DNA of 54,339 nucleotides from assembly GCA_035315345.1 (NCBI GenBank), contig DATFYA010000020.1:1-54339 (forward strand), given 5' to 3'. A model generated the notes under the pieces. It saw only the letters and a list, made by a program, of their open reading frames with translations. It had not been told where the DNA came from and searched no databases. The stretch comes from Candidatus Methylomirabilota bacterium (lineage in GTDB: Bacteria; Methylomirabilota; Methylomirabilia; Rokubacteriales; CSP1-6). Numbering within the stretch: position 1 is the stretch's first letter; each line of letters starts with the position of its first letter. A program made the translations under genes and the position numbers. Shown here one piece after another: positions 26,601 through 35,485 of this stretch.

Positions 26601-27356
26601 ATGAGCTCGCGCGTCGGCTGGGGCATCGCCATCGGGGCCAGCGCGCTGATCATCGGCGGCGGCGCGTGGCTCGTCTGGACCGACGCCCCCCTCTATCAGT
26701 TCCTGGTGAGGCTCTACGCGGACAAGCTCTTCCTCAAGCGGACGCTGCGTGAGTGGGGCATGCTGGCGCCGGTCATCTTCATCGTCCTGCAGGCGCTGCA
26801 GGTCGTGATCTCGCCGATCCCCGGGGAGGCCACCGGCATCCTCGGCGGCTATCTCTTCGGTCAGTGGCTCGGCCTGCTCTACTCCACCATCGGTCTCACC
26901 CTGGGCTCGGTCGCCGCCTTCGGGATCGGCCGGTGGCTGGGCGTGCACTACGTGAAGAACCTGGTGAGCACCGAGACCTGGAACCGCCTCGGCTTCATCG
27001 TCGAGGCGGAGGGCGCGGTGCTCTGCTTCATCGTGTACCTCATCCCGGGCCTGCCCAAGGACATCGTCTGCTACCTCTTCGGGATCAGCCCGATGCCGAT
27101 CTGGGTCTTCGCGCTCGTGTCGGGCCTCGGGCGGATTCCCGGAACCTGGGTGCTCTCCGCTCAGGGCGCCCATACCGCGGCCGGCGACTATCTGCAGGTC
27201 ATCCTGATCTCCGCGGTGGCGGTCGCGGTGGCCCTGCCGCTCTACTACTACCGGCACCGGATCACGACGTGGCTCCACGGCCGCCGGGTCCCCCCGTCCG
27301 AGGCCCCGGATCAGACGCCCAACGGGAGGCTTGACAGGGAGAAGCCGGGCCCGTAG
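26601..27356 (+). CDS. TVP38/TMEM64 (DedA/VTT-domain) membrane protein
   Basis: A 251-residue polytopic protein with an N-terminal helix, then the VTT-domain halves SPIPGEATGILGGYLFGQWL, with GSVAAFGIGRWLG, and YLIPGLPKDIVCYLFGISPM with GRIPGTWVL. The paired Pro-Gly re-entrant segments are the family hallmark; members act in lipid scrambling or undecaprenyl-phosphate recycling and ion homeostasis. It ends in a basic soluble tail. Its last codons contain the promoter of the DAHP synthase leader transcript: the stop TAG is part of the -10 hexamer. Confidence 0.88.
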   Translation: MSSRVGWGIAIGASALIIGGGAWLVWTDAPLYQFLVRLYADKLFLKRTLREWGMLAPVIFIVLQALQVVISPIPGEATGILGGYLFGQWLGLLYSTIGLTLGSVAAFGIGRWLGVHYVKNLVSTETWNRLGFIVEAEGAVLCFIVYLIPGLPKDIVCYLFGISPMPIWVFALVSGLGRIPGTWVLSAQGAHTAAGDYLQVILISAVAVAVALPLYYYRHRITTWLHGRRVPPSEAPDQTPNGRLDREKPGP

Positions 27357-27359
27357 ACT
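27331..27359 (+). promoter_or_regulatory. Sigma70 promoter of the aromatic attenuator transcript
   Basis: TTGACA (27331-27336), 17 bp, TAGACT (27354-27359), lying inside the end of the TVP38 gene. Transcription would start near 27366, about 12 nt before the leader-peptide ATG. Confidence 0.75.
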
Positions 27360-27377
27360 CGGCGCACTTTGGAGGCC

Positions 27378-27479
27378 ATGAGTCAGGTGCACACGACGGC
27401 AGCGGGAATGGGCGGCCACGGCGCGTGGCGGTCGTATTTTTACTTTCCCAACGTCCGCCACCTGGCTCCCATGAGCTGA
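27378..27479 (+). CDS. Aromatic-rich leader peptide of the DAHP synthase operon
   Basis: A 33-codon ORF starting just after GGAGGCC. Its middle reads GAWRSYFYFPNV, with Trp, Tyr, Phe, Tyr, Phe within seven codons, and it ends RHLAPMS. It lies between a strong promoter and a chain of mutually exclusive hairpins ending in an intrinsic terminator, directly before the first-committed-step enzymes of aromatic biosynthesis. This is the classical layout of attenuation control: ribosome stalling at Tyr/Phe (and Trp) codons would prevent terminator formation. The inference rests on position, codons and RNA pairing; I know no described homologue. Confidence 0.75.
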   Translation: MSQVHTTAAGMGGHGAWRSYFYFPNVRHLAPMS

Positions 27480-27488
27480 ACTCGAGGA

Positions 27489-27516
27489 GCCACGGGCGGA
27501 CGAACCGGCCCGTGGC
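27489..27516 (+). promoter_or_regulatory. Attenuator pause/antiterminator region (segments 1 and 2)
   Basis: Segment 1 GCCACGGGC (27489-27497) pairs perfectly with segment 2 GCCCGTGGC (27508-27516). Segment 2 extended by one base can instead pair with segment 3 (CGCCGCGGGC, 27534-27543) over ten pairs with one G-U, forming an antiterminator. A further 7-bp pairing, TGGCTCC/GGAGCCA, links the end of the leader ORF to segment 1. Confidence 0.75.
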
Positions 27517-27532
27517 GCCAGGAACACGATAG

Positions 27533-27567
27533 ACGCCGCGGGCAACCGGCCCGCGGCGTTTTAGTTT
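27533..27567 (+). terminator. Intrinsic terminator of the aromatic attenuator
   Basis: Stem ACGCCGCGGGC (27533-27543), loop AACCG, stem GCCCGCGGCGT (27549-27559), followed by a T-rich tract TTTTAGTTT. An 11-bp perfect stem with U-tract, 29 nt before the DAHP synthase ATG and in the same orientation. Confidence 0.85.
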
Positions 27568-27595
27568 CTACGGCCGTCTCGACAAGGAGGAACCG

Positions 27596-28612
27596 ATGAT
27601 CATCGTGCTGAAGCCGGGCGTCAGTGACGCCGACATCGAGGACGTCTCACGACGGGTGCGGGAGTTCGGGTTCAAGACCCATCTCTCGCGCGGGGAGGTG
27701 CGCACCATCATCGGGGTGGTCGGCGACGACCGCGCCAAGGAGCAATTGCTCGCGCTGCAGTCGCTCGAATCGGTGGAGAGCGTGGTTCGCATCCTGCAGC
27801 CCTTCAAGCTCGCCAGCCGCGAGGCGCATCCCGACAACACCCAGTTCAAGGTGCACGGCGTCCCGATCGGGGGCCGCCAGATCGTGGTCATGGCCGGCCC
27901 GTGCTCGGTGGAGTCGCAGCCCCAGCTCAACGCGGTGGCCGAGGGGGTCAAGGCGGCGGGCGCCCACGTGCTCCGCGGCGGGGCGTTCAAGCCGCGCACG
28001 TCGCCCTACGCCTTCCAGGGGCTCGAGGAGGACGGGCTCGCGCTGCTGAAGGAAGCGAGCAAGAGCACCGGCCTGCCGGTGGTGACCGAGGTCATGGAGC
28101 CCGACAAGGTCGAGGTGGTCGCCCAGCACGCCGACATCCTCCAGATCGGTGCGCGCAACGTGCAGAACTTCTCCCTGCTCAAGCGGGTGGCCGAGTGCGG
28201 CAAGCCGGTCCTGCTCAAGCGCGGGATGTCCACCTCGATCCAGGAGTGGCTGCTGTCCGCGGAGTACGTGCTGGCCGGCGGCAATCCCAACGTGGTCCTC
28301 TGCGAGCGCGGCATCCGCACCTTCGAGACCGCCACTCGCTACACGCTGGATCTCAACGCGATCCCGGTGGTGAAGAAGCTCTCGCACCTGCCGGTGATGG
28401 TGGACCCGAGCCACGGCACCGGACACTGGGAGTACGTCTCCGCGATGGCCAGGGCGGGGCTCGCGGCGGGCGCCGACGGGCTCATCATCGAGGTGCACAA
28501 CAACCCGGCCGAGGCGCTGTCCGACGGCCCGCAATCGCTCAAGCCCACCAAGTTCGCGCAGCTCATGGCCGAGCTGCGGCCACTGGCCCAGGTGCTGGGG
28601 AGGACCCTATGA
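27596..28612 (+). CDS. aroF: DAHP synthase type I-beta, copy 1
   Basis: 3-deoxy-7-phosphoheptulonate synthase joins phosphoenolpyruvate and erythrose 4-phosphate in the first step of aromatic synthesis. At 338 residues it has the same length as the Thermotoga-type enzyme. Residues 1-66 form the ferredoxin-like feedback domain ([20 protein letters not shown]). The barrel carries GPCSVES (metal Cys), [33 protein letters not shown] and VDPSHGTGH (metal His). Ribosome site AAGGAGG. It is controlled by the attenuator just upstream and overlaps an almost parallel second copy by ATGA. Confidence 0.95.
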   Translation: MIIVLKPGVSDADIEDVSRRVREFGFKTHLSRGEVRTIIGVVGDDRAKEQLLALQSLESVESVVRILQPFKLASREAHPDNTQFKVHGVPIGGRQIVVMAGPCSVESQPQLNAVAEGVKAAGAHVLRGGAFKPRTSPYAFQGLEEDGLALLKEASKSTGLPVVTEVMEPDKVEVVAQHADILQIGARNVQNFSLLKRVAECGKPVLLKRGMSTSIQEWLLSAEYVLAGGNPNVVLCERGIRTFETATRYTLDLNAIPVVKKLSHLPVMVDPSHGTGHWEYVSAMARAGLAAGADGLIIEVHNNPAEALSDGPQSLKPTKFAQLMAELRPLAQVLGRTL

Positions 28613-29625
28613 TCATCGTGCTCAAGTCCGGGATCAGCGACGCCGACGTCACCGACGTGTGCCAGCGCATCACCGAGATGGGCTACGGCCCGCACGTCAT
28701 CCGCGGCGAGTTCAAGACGATCGTGGCCGCGGTCGGCGAGGAGCGGGGCCGTCCCGACCTGCGCCTGCTGGAGGCGCTCGAGACCGTCGAGTCGGTCATG
28801 CCGGTGCAGCAGCCCTTCAAGCTGGCCAGCCGCGAGGTGCGCCGCGAATCCAGCGAGGTGCGCATCAACGGCGTCTCGGTCGGCGGCCGCGACGTGGTGG
28901 TGATGGCCGGCCCGTGCTCGGTCGAGTCGGAGTCGCAGGTCCTGGAGGTGGCCGACGCGGTCAAGGAGGCGGGGGCGCGGATCCTGCGGGGCGGCGCCTT
29001 CAAGCCGCGCACGTCGCCCTACGCCTTCCAGGGCCTCAAGGAGCAGGGGCTGCGCTACCTGGCCGAGGCGCGCAAGCGCACCGGGCTGCCGGTGGTGACC
29101 GAGGTGCTCGAGACGGAGAGCGTCGAGGTGGTGGCCGAGTACTCGGACATCCTGCAGATCGGCGCGCGGAACATCCAGAACTTCACGCTGCTGCGGCGGG
29201 TCGGGGAGATCGGCAAGCCGGTCCTGCTCAAGCGCGGCATGGCCACCAGCATCCAGGAATTCCTCCTGTCCGCCGAGTACATCCTCTCCGCCGGCAATCC
29301 GAACGTCATCCTGTGCGAGCGCGGCATCCGCACGTTCGAGACGGCGACCCGCTTCACCCTCGATCTCAACGCGGTGCCGGTGATCAAGAAGCTCTGCCAC
29401 CTCCCGGTGGTGGTCGATCCCTCGCACGGCACCGGGCACTGGGACCTGGTGGCCCCGATGGCGAAGGGCGCGGTGGCGTGTGGCGCCGACGGCCTCATCA
29501 TCGAGGTGCATCCGCGGCCGGAGGAGGCGCTCTCGGACGGCCCGCAGTCGCTCAAGCCGTCGAAGTTCGCCCAGCTGATGCGCGAGCTGCGGCCGGTGGC
29601 GGAGGCGGTGGGACGCGGTCTCTAG
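28609..29625 (+). CDS. aroF: DAHP synthase type I-beta, copy 2
   Basis: A second complete 338-residue enzyme, colinear with copy 1 over its whole length. It has its own N-terminal regulatory domain ([20 protein letters not shown]) and all catalytic motifs ([50 protein letters not shown]). The feedback domain differs more from copy 1 than the barrel does (for example [20 protein letters not shown]), so the two may answer to different end products. The start overlaps the stop of copy 1 (28609-28612), so both are under the same attenuator. Confidence 0.95.
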   Translation: MIIVLKSGISDADVTDVCQRITEMGYGPHVIRGEFKTIVAAVGEERGRPDLRLLEALETVESVMPVQQPFKLASREVRRESSEVRINGVSVGGRDVVVMAGPCSVESESQVLEVADAVKEAGARILRGGAFKPRTSPYAFQGLKEQGLRYLAEARKRTGLPVVTEVLETESVEVVAEYSDILQIGARNIQNFTLLRRVGEIGKPVLLKRGMATSIQEFLLSAEYILSAGNPNVILCERGIRTFETATRFTLDLNAVPVIKKLCHLPVVVDPSHGTGHWDLVAPMAKGAVACGADGLIIEVHPRPEEALSDGPQSLKPSKFAQLMRELRPVAEAVGRGL

Positions 29626-29634
29626 CCGGCTAGA

Positions 29635-32022
29635 CTAGACCGCGGCCGGTCGGGACAGGTCGAGCGTCTCGCGGACGCGGCCGACCAGGATCGCCGGCGT
29701 GAACGGCTTCTGCAGGAAGGCGGTCCCCGCGCCGAGGACGCCGTGGCGGATGACCGCGTCGTCGGTGTAGCCCGACATGTAGAGCACGCTCAGGTCGGGG
29801 CGCAGCGGGGTCAGCCGCTCGGCCAGCTCGCGCCCGCTCATGCGCGGCATCACCACGTCGGTCAGCAGGAGATCGAGCGGCCCCTGGTGCCGCTCGGAGA
29901 GCAGGAGCGCCTCCGCGCCGTTGCGCGCCTCGATCACGGTGTAGCCGGTGGCGCGCAGGATGTCGCGGGCCAGCTCGCGCACGCCCTCCTCGTCCTCCAC
30001 CAGCAGGATGGTCTCGGTGCCGCCGGCGGTGTCCGGGGGCCGGCCGACGCGCTCGGCTCCCGGCGCCGGCACGTCCACCCGCGGCAGGTAGATGCGGAAG
30101 GTGGTGCCGCGCCCCGGCTCGCTGTCGCACTCGATGTAACCGCCGCTCTGCTTGACGATGCCGTACACGGTGGCCAGCCCGAGACCGGTACCCTTCCCCG
30201 GCTCCTTGGTAGTAAAAAACGGTTCAAAGATGTGGCGCTGGATCTCGCGCGGGATGCCGACGCCGCTGTCCGAGACCGCCAGCATCACGTGGGGACCCGG
30301 GCGCGCTCCCACGTGGCGGCGCACGTACTCGGCGTCGAGATCGACGTTCTCGGTCTCGATGATGAGATGGCCGCCCTGGGGCATCGCGTCGCGCGCGTTG
30401 ACCGCGAGGTTCATCACCACCTGCTCGATCTGTCCGCGATCCGCCTTCACCCGGCCCAGCTCCAGGCTCGGGCTGGTCACGAGCGCGATGTCCTCGCCGA
30501 TGAGGCGGCCGAGCATGTCGCGCATGTCGGCGGCCACCGCGTTGAGGTCGAGGACGGTGGCCTCCAGCACCTGCTTGCGGCTGAAGGCGAGCAGCTGGCG
30601 GGTGAGATCGGCGGCGCGGCCGGCGGTGCGCTGGATCAGCTCGATGCCCCGCCGCATCGGGTGCTCCGGCGGCAGCGGCTGCAGCAGCATCTCGGTCCGG
30701 CCGAGGATCACGGTCAGCAGGTTGTTGAAGTCGTGGGCCACCCCGCCGGCGAGCCGGCCGATCGCGTCCATCTTCTGGGCCTGCTCGAGCTGGCCCTGGG
30801 TCTGGGCCAGCTCGTCGTAGGCGCGCCGCGACTCGTGCAGCAGTCGGCTGTTCTCCAGCGCGATCGCGGCGTGCGAGGCGAACGCGGTGGCGATGGCCAG
30901 GTCCTCCACCGAGAATCCCTGCTCGCGGCGGGTGAGGAAGCTCAGCACGCCCACCACCCGATCCCCGATCTTCGCGGGCACCACGAGCACTCCCCGGTGA
31001 CCCAGCCGGCGGACCGCTTCGGCGTGCTCGGGAATCACGCCGGGATGGTTGGCCGGATCGCGGAGCAGCAGCGGCTTGCCGGTGCGGGCGACCAGCCCGG
31101 CGAGGCTCTCCCCGATCTTGATCCGCGGCTTGAGCGAGAGGTGCGAGCCGGTCTCGAGCGTGCCCGCCACCACCAGCTCGTCTCCCTCCACGAGGCGAAA
31201 CCCCACCCAGTCGGTGTTGACGAGGCGCCCGCACGCGTCCGCGATGCGGCCCAGCAGCGTGTCGATGTGCTGGATGCGCGACAGCTCGCCGCTGATCTCG
31301 ACGAGGCTCTGCATGCGCGCCTCGCGGTGGCGGGCCTCGTGCAGCGAGTGCTCCAGACTGGCCGCCATCGAGTTGAAGGCCCGCACGGTGGGCCACATCT
31401 CGGTCAGGCGCGTCTCCGGCATGCGGGCGGTGAGGTCGCCGTGGCCGAGCCGGGTGGCGCTCTCCGCGAGCGCGCGCACCGGGCGCAGGCCGACCACGAG
31501 GATCACGTGGATCAGCCCGAGCAGGCTGATCAGCAGGACCCCGGTGACCGCGATCATGGTGCGGATCTCCGACCACAGCTCGGTCTCGAGGCTCTGCAGC
31601 GACGGGGTCACCCCGAGCACCCCGTAGACGACCGGCGCGGCCGCGATGGCCACGCGATGCTCCTCCAGTGGCACCGGGATCAGCTGCTTGAGCCAGCGCG
31701 GGGCGTCCGAGCGGCGCAGGTTGGTGGGGGAGGCGTCGAAGATGAGGCGGCGCCCGTCGCTCTCGTAGAGGGCGATGCGGCTCCACACCGACTCGCCGTT
31801 GAGATTGCGAAGGGTCTGCTCGGCCCGGGCCAGATCGCCGACCACCAGCGAGTCCAGCAGCAGCGGCGCCGCCGCGGTGGCCAGCCGCTCGGTCTGCTCG
31901 CCCAGCCGCACGCGGGCCGCGGTCGAGCGGTCACGGAGGTTGACCGCGAGGCCGCCGAGCGTCACCGCGACGATCGCGACGCTGCTGAGGCCCAGCAGGA
32001 GGGTGCGGAGGCTCGATCTCAC
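29635..32022 (-). CDS. Hybrid sensor histidine kinase (HAMP-GAF-HisKA-HATPase-REC)
   Basis: A 795-residue membrane kinase: TM1 (about 8-28), a periplasmic domain of about 120 residues, TM2 (about 154-177), HAMP (to about 235), GAF (about 245-395), HisKA with phospho-acceptor His near 429 ([20 protein letters not shown]), HATPase with N-box [14 protein letters not shown] and [18 protein letters not shown], and a C-terminal receiver with Asp near 721 ([13 protein letters not shown]). The GTG start overlaps the stop of the upstream PhnD-like gene (GTGA), so the binding protein and kinase are made together and may form one sensory unit. No separate output regulator lies nearby. Confidence 0.92.
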   Translation of the reverse strand: MRSSLRTLLLGLSSVAIVAVTLGGLAVNLRDRSTAARVRLGEQTERLATAAAPLLLDSLVVGDLARAEQTLRNLNGESVWSRIALYESDGRRLIFDASPTNLRRSDAPRWLKQLIPVPLEEHRVAIAAAPVVYGVLGVTPSLQSLETELWSEIRTMIAVTGVLLISLLGLIHVILVVGLRPVRALAESATRLGHGDLTARMPETRLTEMWPTVRAFNSMAASLEHSLHEARHREARMQSLVEISGELSRIQHIDTLLGRIADACGRLVNTDWVGFRLVEGDELVVAGTLETGSHLSLKPRIKIGESLAGLVARTGKPLLLRDPANHPGVIPEHAEAVRRLGHRGVLVVPAKIGDRVVGVLSFLTRREQGFSVEDLAIATAFASHAAIALENSRLLHESRRAYDELAQTQGQLEQAQKMDAIGRLAGGVAHDFNNLLTVILGRTEMLLQPLPPEHPMRRGIELIQRTAGRAADLTRQLLAFSRKQVLEATVLDLNAVAADMRDMLGRLIGEDIALVTSPSLELGRVKADRGQIEQVVMNLAVNARDAMPQGGHLIIETENVDLDAEYVRRHVGARPGPHVMLAVSDSGVGIPREIQRHIFEPFFTTKEPGKGTGLGLATVYGIVKQSGGYIECDSEPGRGTTFRIYLPRVDVPAPGAERVGRPPDTAGGTETILLVEDEEGVRELARDILRATGYTVIEARNGAEALLLSERHQGPLDLLLTDVVMPRMSGRELAERLTPLRPDLSVLYMSGYTDDAVIRHGVLGAGTAFLQKPFTPAILVGRVRETLDLSRPAAV

Positions 32023-32834
32023 TGGCCGATCAGGCGGTAGATGCGGCGGACGGCCTCGTAGTCGCGATCGCCGGCCGGGTCGAAGCCCTTGAACCTGGCG
32101 ATCGCGAGCACCGGCGCCGCATGGGGGTCGCGGCCCATCGCGAGCAGGGCGCGGCGCACTCGCTCGACGGTGGCGGCGGGGACGCGGGGGTGCACGATCA
32201 CCGCGAGGTCCGGAAACCCCTCGGAGACGAAGATCTCGCGGAACTGCACCTGCTCGCGCTCCGCGTACTGGGCGAGGAAGCGCGAGTTCACCGCGCCGGC
32301 TTCCACCCGCTTCGCCTTGAGCTGCGCGAGCGTGCCGTCCTGGTTGCCGCCGAACACCTGCTCGACCCGGACGCCCGCGTGCTTGAGCGCGACGAGCGGC
32401 ACCGCGTAGGCCACGAAGGCGTCGGTGGAGGGGAAGGAGACGCGCTTGCCCTCGAGCTCGCGCAGATGACGGATCGGGCTGTCCGTGGGCACCGCGATGA
32501 CCGCGCGAATCGGCTCGCCGGCCCAGCGCGCGATCACCTTGAAGCCCACCGCGTCGAACTCGGACTGGAAGTTGTGATTGGTGAACACGAAGTCGAACTC
32601 GCCGCGGCCCATCATCGCGTCCGTCTCCTGCACGGTGCGACCCATCTTCAGCTGCAGCGGCACGCCGCTGCCGACGCTCACGTAGTGCAGGATCGGATTC
32701 CAGCGCTCCGCGGTGAGGGCCGGACTCTGCTGGTTCAGGACCCCGAAGGAGTACGGGCCCGGCTGAGTCCCGCCGGCCCCGGCCACGAGCACGAGGGTGG
32801 CGAGCGCGAGGAGAGCTTTGATCAGGAGTCTCAT
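32019..32834 (-). CDS. PhnD-like periplasmic substrate-binding protein
   Basis: A 271-residue exported binding protein of the phosphate/phosphite/phosphonate class: signal peptide MRLLIKALLALATLVLVAG, then PYSFGVLNQQSPALTAERWN, YVSVGSGVPLQLKMG, FVFTNHNFQSEF, and a KAKRVEAGAVNSRFLAQY segment matching the usual 'G..DAG.V' hinge. No ABC permease or ATPase gene is adjacent; instead the gene runs directly into a membrane histidine kinase. So it probably serves as a ligand sensor, not for uptake. Start: the ATG at 32834 puts the signal peptide at the N-terminus; a TTG at 32870 is the longer alternative. Confidence 0.82.
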   Translation of the reverse strand: MRLLIKALLALATLVLVAGAGGTQPGPYSFGVLNQQSPALTAERWNPILHYVSVGSGVPLQLKMGRTVQETDAMMGRGEFDFVFTNHNFQSEFDAVGFKVIARWAGEPIRAVIAVPTDSPIRHLRELEGKRVSFPSTDAFVAYAVPLVALKHAGVRVEQVFGGNQDGTLAQLKAKRVEAGAVNSRFLAQYAEREQVQFREIFVSEGFPDLAVIVHPRVPAATVERVRRALLAMGRDPHAAPVLAIARFKGFDPAGDRDYEAVRRIYRLIGQ

Positions 32835-32915
32835 GGGGTTGCCGCGCACTGTCTTCCAGTGGCGTGCCAAGTCTGCGCGCGGCTAAATCCGTGAAACGAC
32901 GAGGAGGCGATTCCG

Positions 32916-32931
32916 CCCGACCCGGGTCGGG
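32916..32931. repeat. 16-bp perfect palindrome between divergent genes
   Basis: CCCGACCC/GGGTCGGG lies in the 213-bp gap between the PhnD-like gene and the TonB-family gene. It is a possible operator for a dimeric regulator. The rest of this gap shows no gene. Confidence 0.4.
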
Positions 32932-33034
32932 AGCGGGGCCGAGCCCACGGATGTCATCGCCGGGACGGATTTCGTCAGAGAAGCGGCCGGACGGAGGGCT
33001 CGTTCCCCGCCGGCCCCGGGATGACGGGCCGTGC

Positions 33035-33040
33035 CATAAT
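33035..33040 (+). promoter_or_regulatory. -10-like element for leaderless tonB-family transcript
   Basis: CATAAT ends exactly 7 nt before the GTG at 33048, the same spacing as three other genes in the window. No ribosome site precedes that GTG. Confidence 0.45.
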
Positions 33041-33047
33041 TGACCGC

Positions 33048-33971
33048 GTGAAGTGGAGGATTCCGCTTCCCGAGGACCGCACCCAGCGCACGTTGGTGCT
33101 CGCCATCGTGACGTCGCTCCTCTTCCACCTCTTCGTCCTGGTTCCGTTCGTCGTCGTGCCGGGGCTCTTCCAGTCGTCGCCCTACGTGAAGCGAGGCGAG
33201 CCCCTCCTCGTGGACATCGCGCCCGAGCGGCCGGAGGAGAAGGCCCCGCTCGGTAACCCGTCGCGCCCGGCCGCGCCGCCGGAGAGCGTGGCGCGCGAGG
33301 CGCCGCCGGCGCCGCGGACACCGCCCGCCCCGCGGATGCCGCCGGCCCCGCCGCGGGTGGCCCCGGCGCCCCGGTTCGCGCCGGTCCAGCCGCCCGCGCC
33401 GCCCCGGGCCGTGGCGAAGTCGGAGCCGGCACCGCAGCCGATGGTGAAGACGCCCGAGCCGACGCCGCCCGCGCCCGAAACGGCGCCCGCGGAGACCGCG
33501 CAGGGTGCGCCGGCCCCCACGGCGCCCAGTCAGCCGCAGGTGGCGGCCGCACGGCCGCCCAGCATCTGGCGGCAGCCCGGCGGCGGGGGCGGGCTGCAGG
33601 GCGGCGGGCGCGGGGGCGTCGACGGAGAGCCGATCCCGCTCGACACGCCGGAGCCGAAGTACCAGGACTACTTCAACAAGGTGCGAGAGCGCATCAAATC
33701 GAAGTGGGTGTATCCGCGACCGGCCGGTGAGCGAGGCATCGAGGGCGAGCTGCTGATCGAGTTCCACATCGCCAAGGACGGCCGCCTGGAGTACATCGAG
33801 CTGCGCCACTCCTCGGGCACCCAGATCCTCGACGAGGCCGCCCTCACTGCGGTGAAGCTGGCCCAGCCGTTTCCCCCGGTGCCCGACGACATCGCCAAGC
33901 GCACGCTCGCGATCAACGGACAGTTCCGGTACCAGATCGTCAGCGGCTTCGTGAATCAGTTCCTCCGGTAG
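33048..33971 (+). CDS. TonB-family protein
   Basis: About 307 residues. One N-terminal membrane anchor (LVLAIVTSLLFHLFVLVPFV) is followed by a long Pro/Ala-rich periplasmic spacer (about residues 60-170, APRTPPAPRMPPAPPRVAPA type) and a Gly-rich hinge. The C-terminal TonB domain reads YFNKVRERIKSKWVYPRPAG, then GELLIEFHIAKDGRLEYIEL, then SGTQILDEAALTAVKLAQPF. It transmits inner-membrane proton-motive force to outer-membrane receptors or serves a related envelope role. No exbB/exbD genes are present here. GTG 33048 is preferred over ATG 33021 because of the -10-like hexamer. Confidence 0.85.
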   Translation: MKWRIPLPEDRTQRTLVLAIVTSLLFHLFVLVPFVVVPGLFQSSPYVKRGEPLLVDIAPERPEEKAPLGNPSRPAAPPESVAREAPPAPRTPPAPRMPPAPPRVAPAPRFAPVQPPAPPRAVAKSEPAPQPMVKTPEPTPPAPETAPAETAQGAPAPTAPSQPQVAAARPPSIWRQPGGGGGLQGGGRGGVDGEPIPLDTPEPKYQDYFNKVRERIKSKWVYPRPAGERGIEGELLIEFHIAKDGRLEYIELRHSSGTQILDEAALTAVKLAQPFPPVPDDIAKRTLAINGQFRYQIVSGFVNQFLR

Positions 33972-34074
33972 AGCCGTCGACGCCTCGAACGTTCGCCGCT
34001 TCGCGGTCGCCACGCTGCTCCTCCTGTGCGCGGGCTGCGCGGAGACGCGCTGTGCCGACCGCCCGCCGGTCCGC

Positions 34075-35439
34075 GTGCAGCTCCTGCTCGTCAACGACGT
34101 CTACGAGCTCGAGCCCGCCCAGGGTCGCGGCGGCCTCGCGCGGGTGGCCACGCTGGTGCGCGCGCTGCGGCAGGAGAGCCCCAACACGCTGTTCGTGCTG
34201 GCCGGCGACACGCTGTCGCCCTCGCTGCTGTCGACGCTGCGGCAGGGCGCCCAGATGATCGAGGGCTGGAACGCGCTCGGCCTCGACGCGGCCACCTTCG
34301 GCAATCACGAGTTCGACTTCGGTCCCGCGGTGCTCGCGCAGCGCATCGGCGAGTCGCGCTTCCCGTGGGTGTCGAGCAACGTGCTCGACGGGGCCACCGG
34401 CGCTCCCTTCGGCGGCGCGCGGCCCTGGCTTCGCCGGGACTTCGAGGGCGTGCGGGTCGGAATGATCGGCCTCACCACGGCCGATGCGGCCAAGACCTCC
34501 AGCCCGGGGCCCGGGCTGCGCTTCGAGGCACCGCTGGCCGCGGCGCGCGCCGCGCTGGCCGCGCTCGGCCCGGTCGACCTGCGGGTGGCCCTGACGCACC
34601 TGCCGCTGCGCGAGGACCGGGTGCTGGCCGACGCCCTGCCGATCGACGCCATCCTGGGCGGCCACGATCACGACCCGATGCTGCACGAGGCGGGCCGCAC
34701 CGTGATCATCAAGGCCGGGGCGGACGCGCTCAACGTGGGGCAGGTGGAGTACGAGATCCGCTGCGGCGCGGTGCTCGGCCGTCGCGAGCGCCTGATTCCC
34801 ATCGACGACCGGCTGGCCGAGGCGCCGGACGTGGTCGCGCTGGTGCAGGAGCAGGCGGTGCGGCTGGCGCGCGAGCTGGACAGCGTCGTGGCCACCGCCG
34901 CGGCCCCGCTCGACGCGCGCGAGAGCGTCACGCGCCGACAGGAGACGCCGGTCGGCCGTCTCTTCGCCGACCTGATGCGCGCGCGCGTGGGCGCGCAGGT
35001 GGGCCTGCTCAACAGCGGGGCGATCCGGGGCAATCGGGTGATCCCGGCCGGGCCGATCACGAAGCGCGACGTCCGTCAGCTGCTGCCGTTCAGCAATACG
35101 GTCACGCTGCTGGAGGTCTCGGGCGAGGCTCTGCGGGCCGCGCTGGAGCGCTCGGTGGACCAGCTGCCGCGGCCGAGCGGCCACTTCCTCCAGACCGCGG
35201 GGGTGCGGTTCACCGTGGATCCGGCGAGACCTCCGGGCCGGCGCATCGGCCACGTCGAGGTCGACGGCCGCCCGCTCGTTCCGGACGGGCGCTACCGGGT
35301 CGCGGTGCCGGACTACCTGGCCCGGGGGCGCGACGGCTACCCGATGCTGGCGGCCGCCCGGGTGCTGCTGGCCCCGGAGGACGGGCCGGGCCTGACCGAG
35401 ACGGTGTTGGCCGGGCTCGCGGCGGGCCGCTCCCCTTGA
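34075..35439 (+). CDS. 5'-nucleotidase/2',3'-cyclic phosphodiesterase-like metallophosphoesterase
   Basis: From the GTG at 34075, 454 residues. The N-terminal metallophosphoesterase has VNDVYELEPA, FVLAGDTLSPS, GLDAATFGNHEFDFG, ALTHLPLREDR and LGGHDHDP; the C-terminal 5'-nucleotidase domain has LNSGAIRG and the aromatic-poor YRVAVPDYLARGRDGYPML substrate loop. UshA-type enzymes hydrolyse nucleotides outside the cytoplasm. The same frame continues upstream with a lipoprotein-like signal (VRRFAVATLLLLCAGC, 33991-34038) but no ATG/GTG/TTG is available there; GTT occupies the expected start. The true N-terminus is therefore uncertain. Confidence 0.88.
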   Translation: MQLLLVNDVYELEPAQGRGGLARVATLVRALRQESPNTLFVLAGDTLSPSLLSTLRQGAQMIEGWNALGLDAATFGNHEFDFGPAVLAQRIGESRFPWVSSNVLDGATGAPFGGARPWLRRDFEGVRVGMIGLTTADAAKTSSPGPGLRFEAPLAAARAALAALGPVDLRVALTHLPLREDRVLADALPIDAILGGHDHDPMLHEAGRTVIIKAGADALNVGQVEYEIRCGAVLGRRERLIPIDDRLAEAPDVVALVQEQAVRLARELDSVVATAAAPLDARESVTRRQETPVGRLFADLMRARVGAQVGLLNSGAIRGNRVIPAGPITKRDVRQLLPFSNTVTLLEVSGEALRAALERSVDQLPRPSGHFLQTAGVRFTVDPARPPGRRIGHVEVDGRPLVPDGRYRVAVPDYLARGRDGYPMLAAARVLLAPEDGPGLTETVLAGLAAGRSP

Positions 35440-35464
35440 CGGGGATCGGCCGCTCCGGTAGGGT
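35436..35464 (+). promoter_or_regulatory. Promoter of tRNA-Val
   Basis: TTGACG (35436-35441), 17 bp, TAGGGT (35459-35464), overlapping the nucleotidase stop codon. It predicts a transcript start about 15 nt before the mature tRNA. Confidence 0.65.
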
Positions 35465-35485
35465 ATTCAATGCTTTTGTGGGCAT

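Noticed and set aside
29621-29634. 14-bp palindrome TCTAGCCGGCTAGA between convergent aroF copy 2 and the kinase gene as bidirectional terminator
   Set aside because: Short stem, contains a stop codon and no T tract on either side; too weak to call.
29743-32040. Plus-strand frame of 765 residues opposite the histidine kinase
   Set aside because: No recognisable domains; the kinase domains are on the minus strand.
33340-33520. Pro/Ala-rich low-complexity segment as a repeat element
   Set aside because: It is the normal periplasmic spacer of the TonB-family protein.
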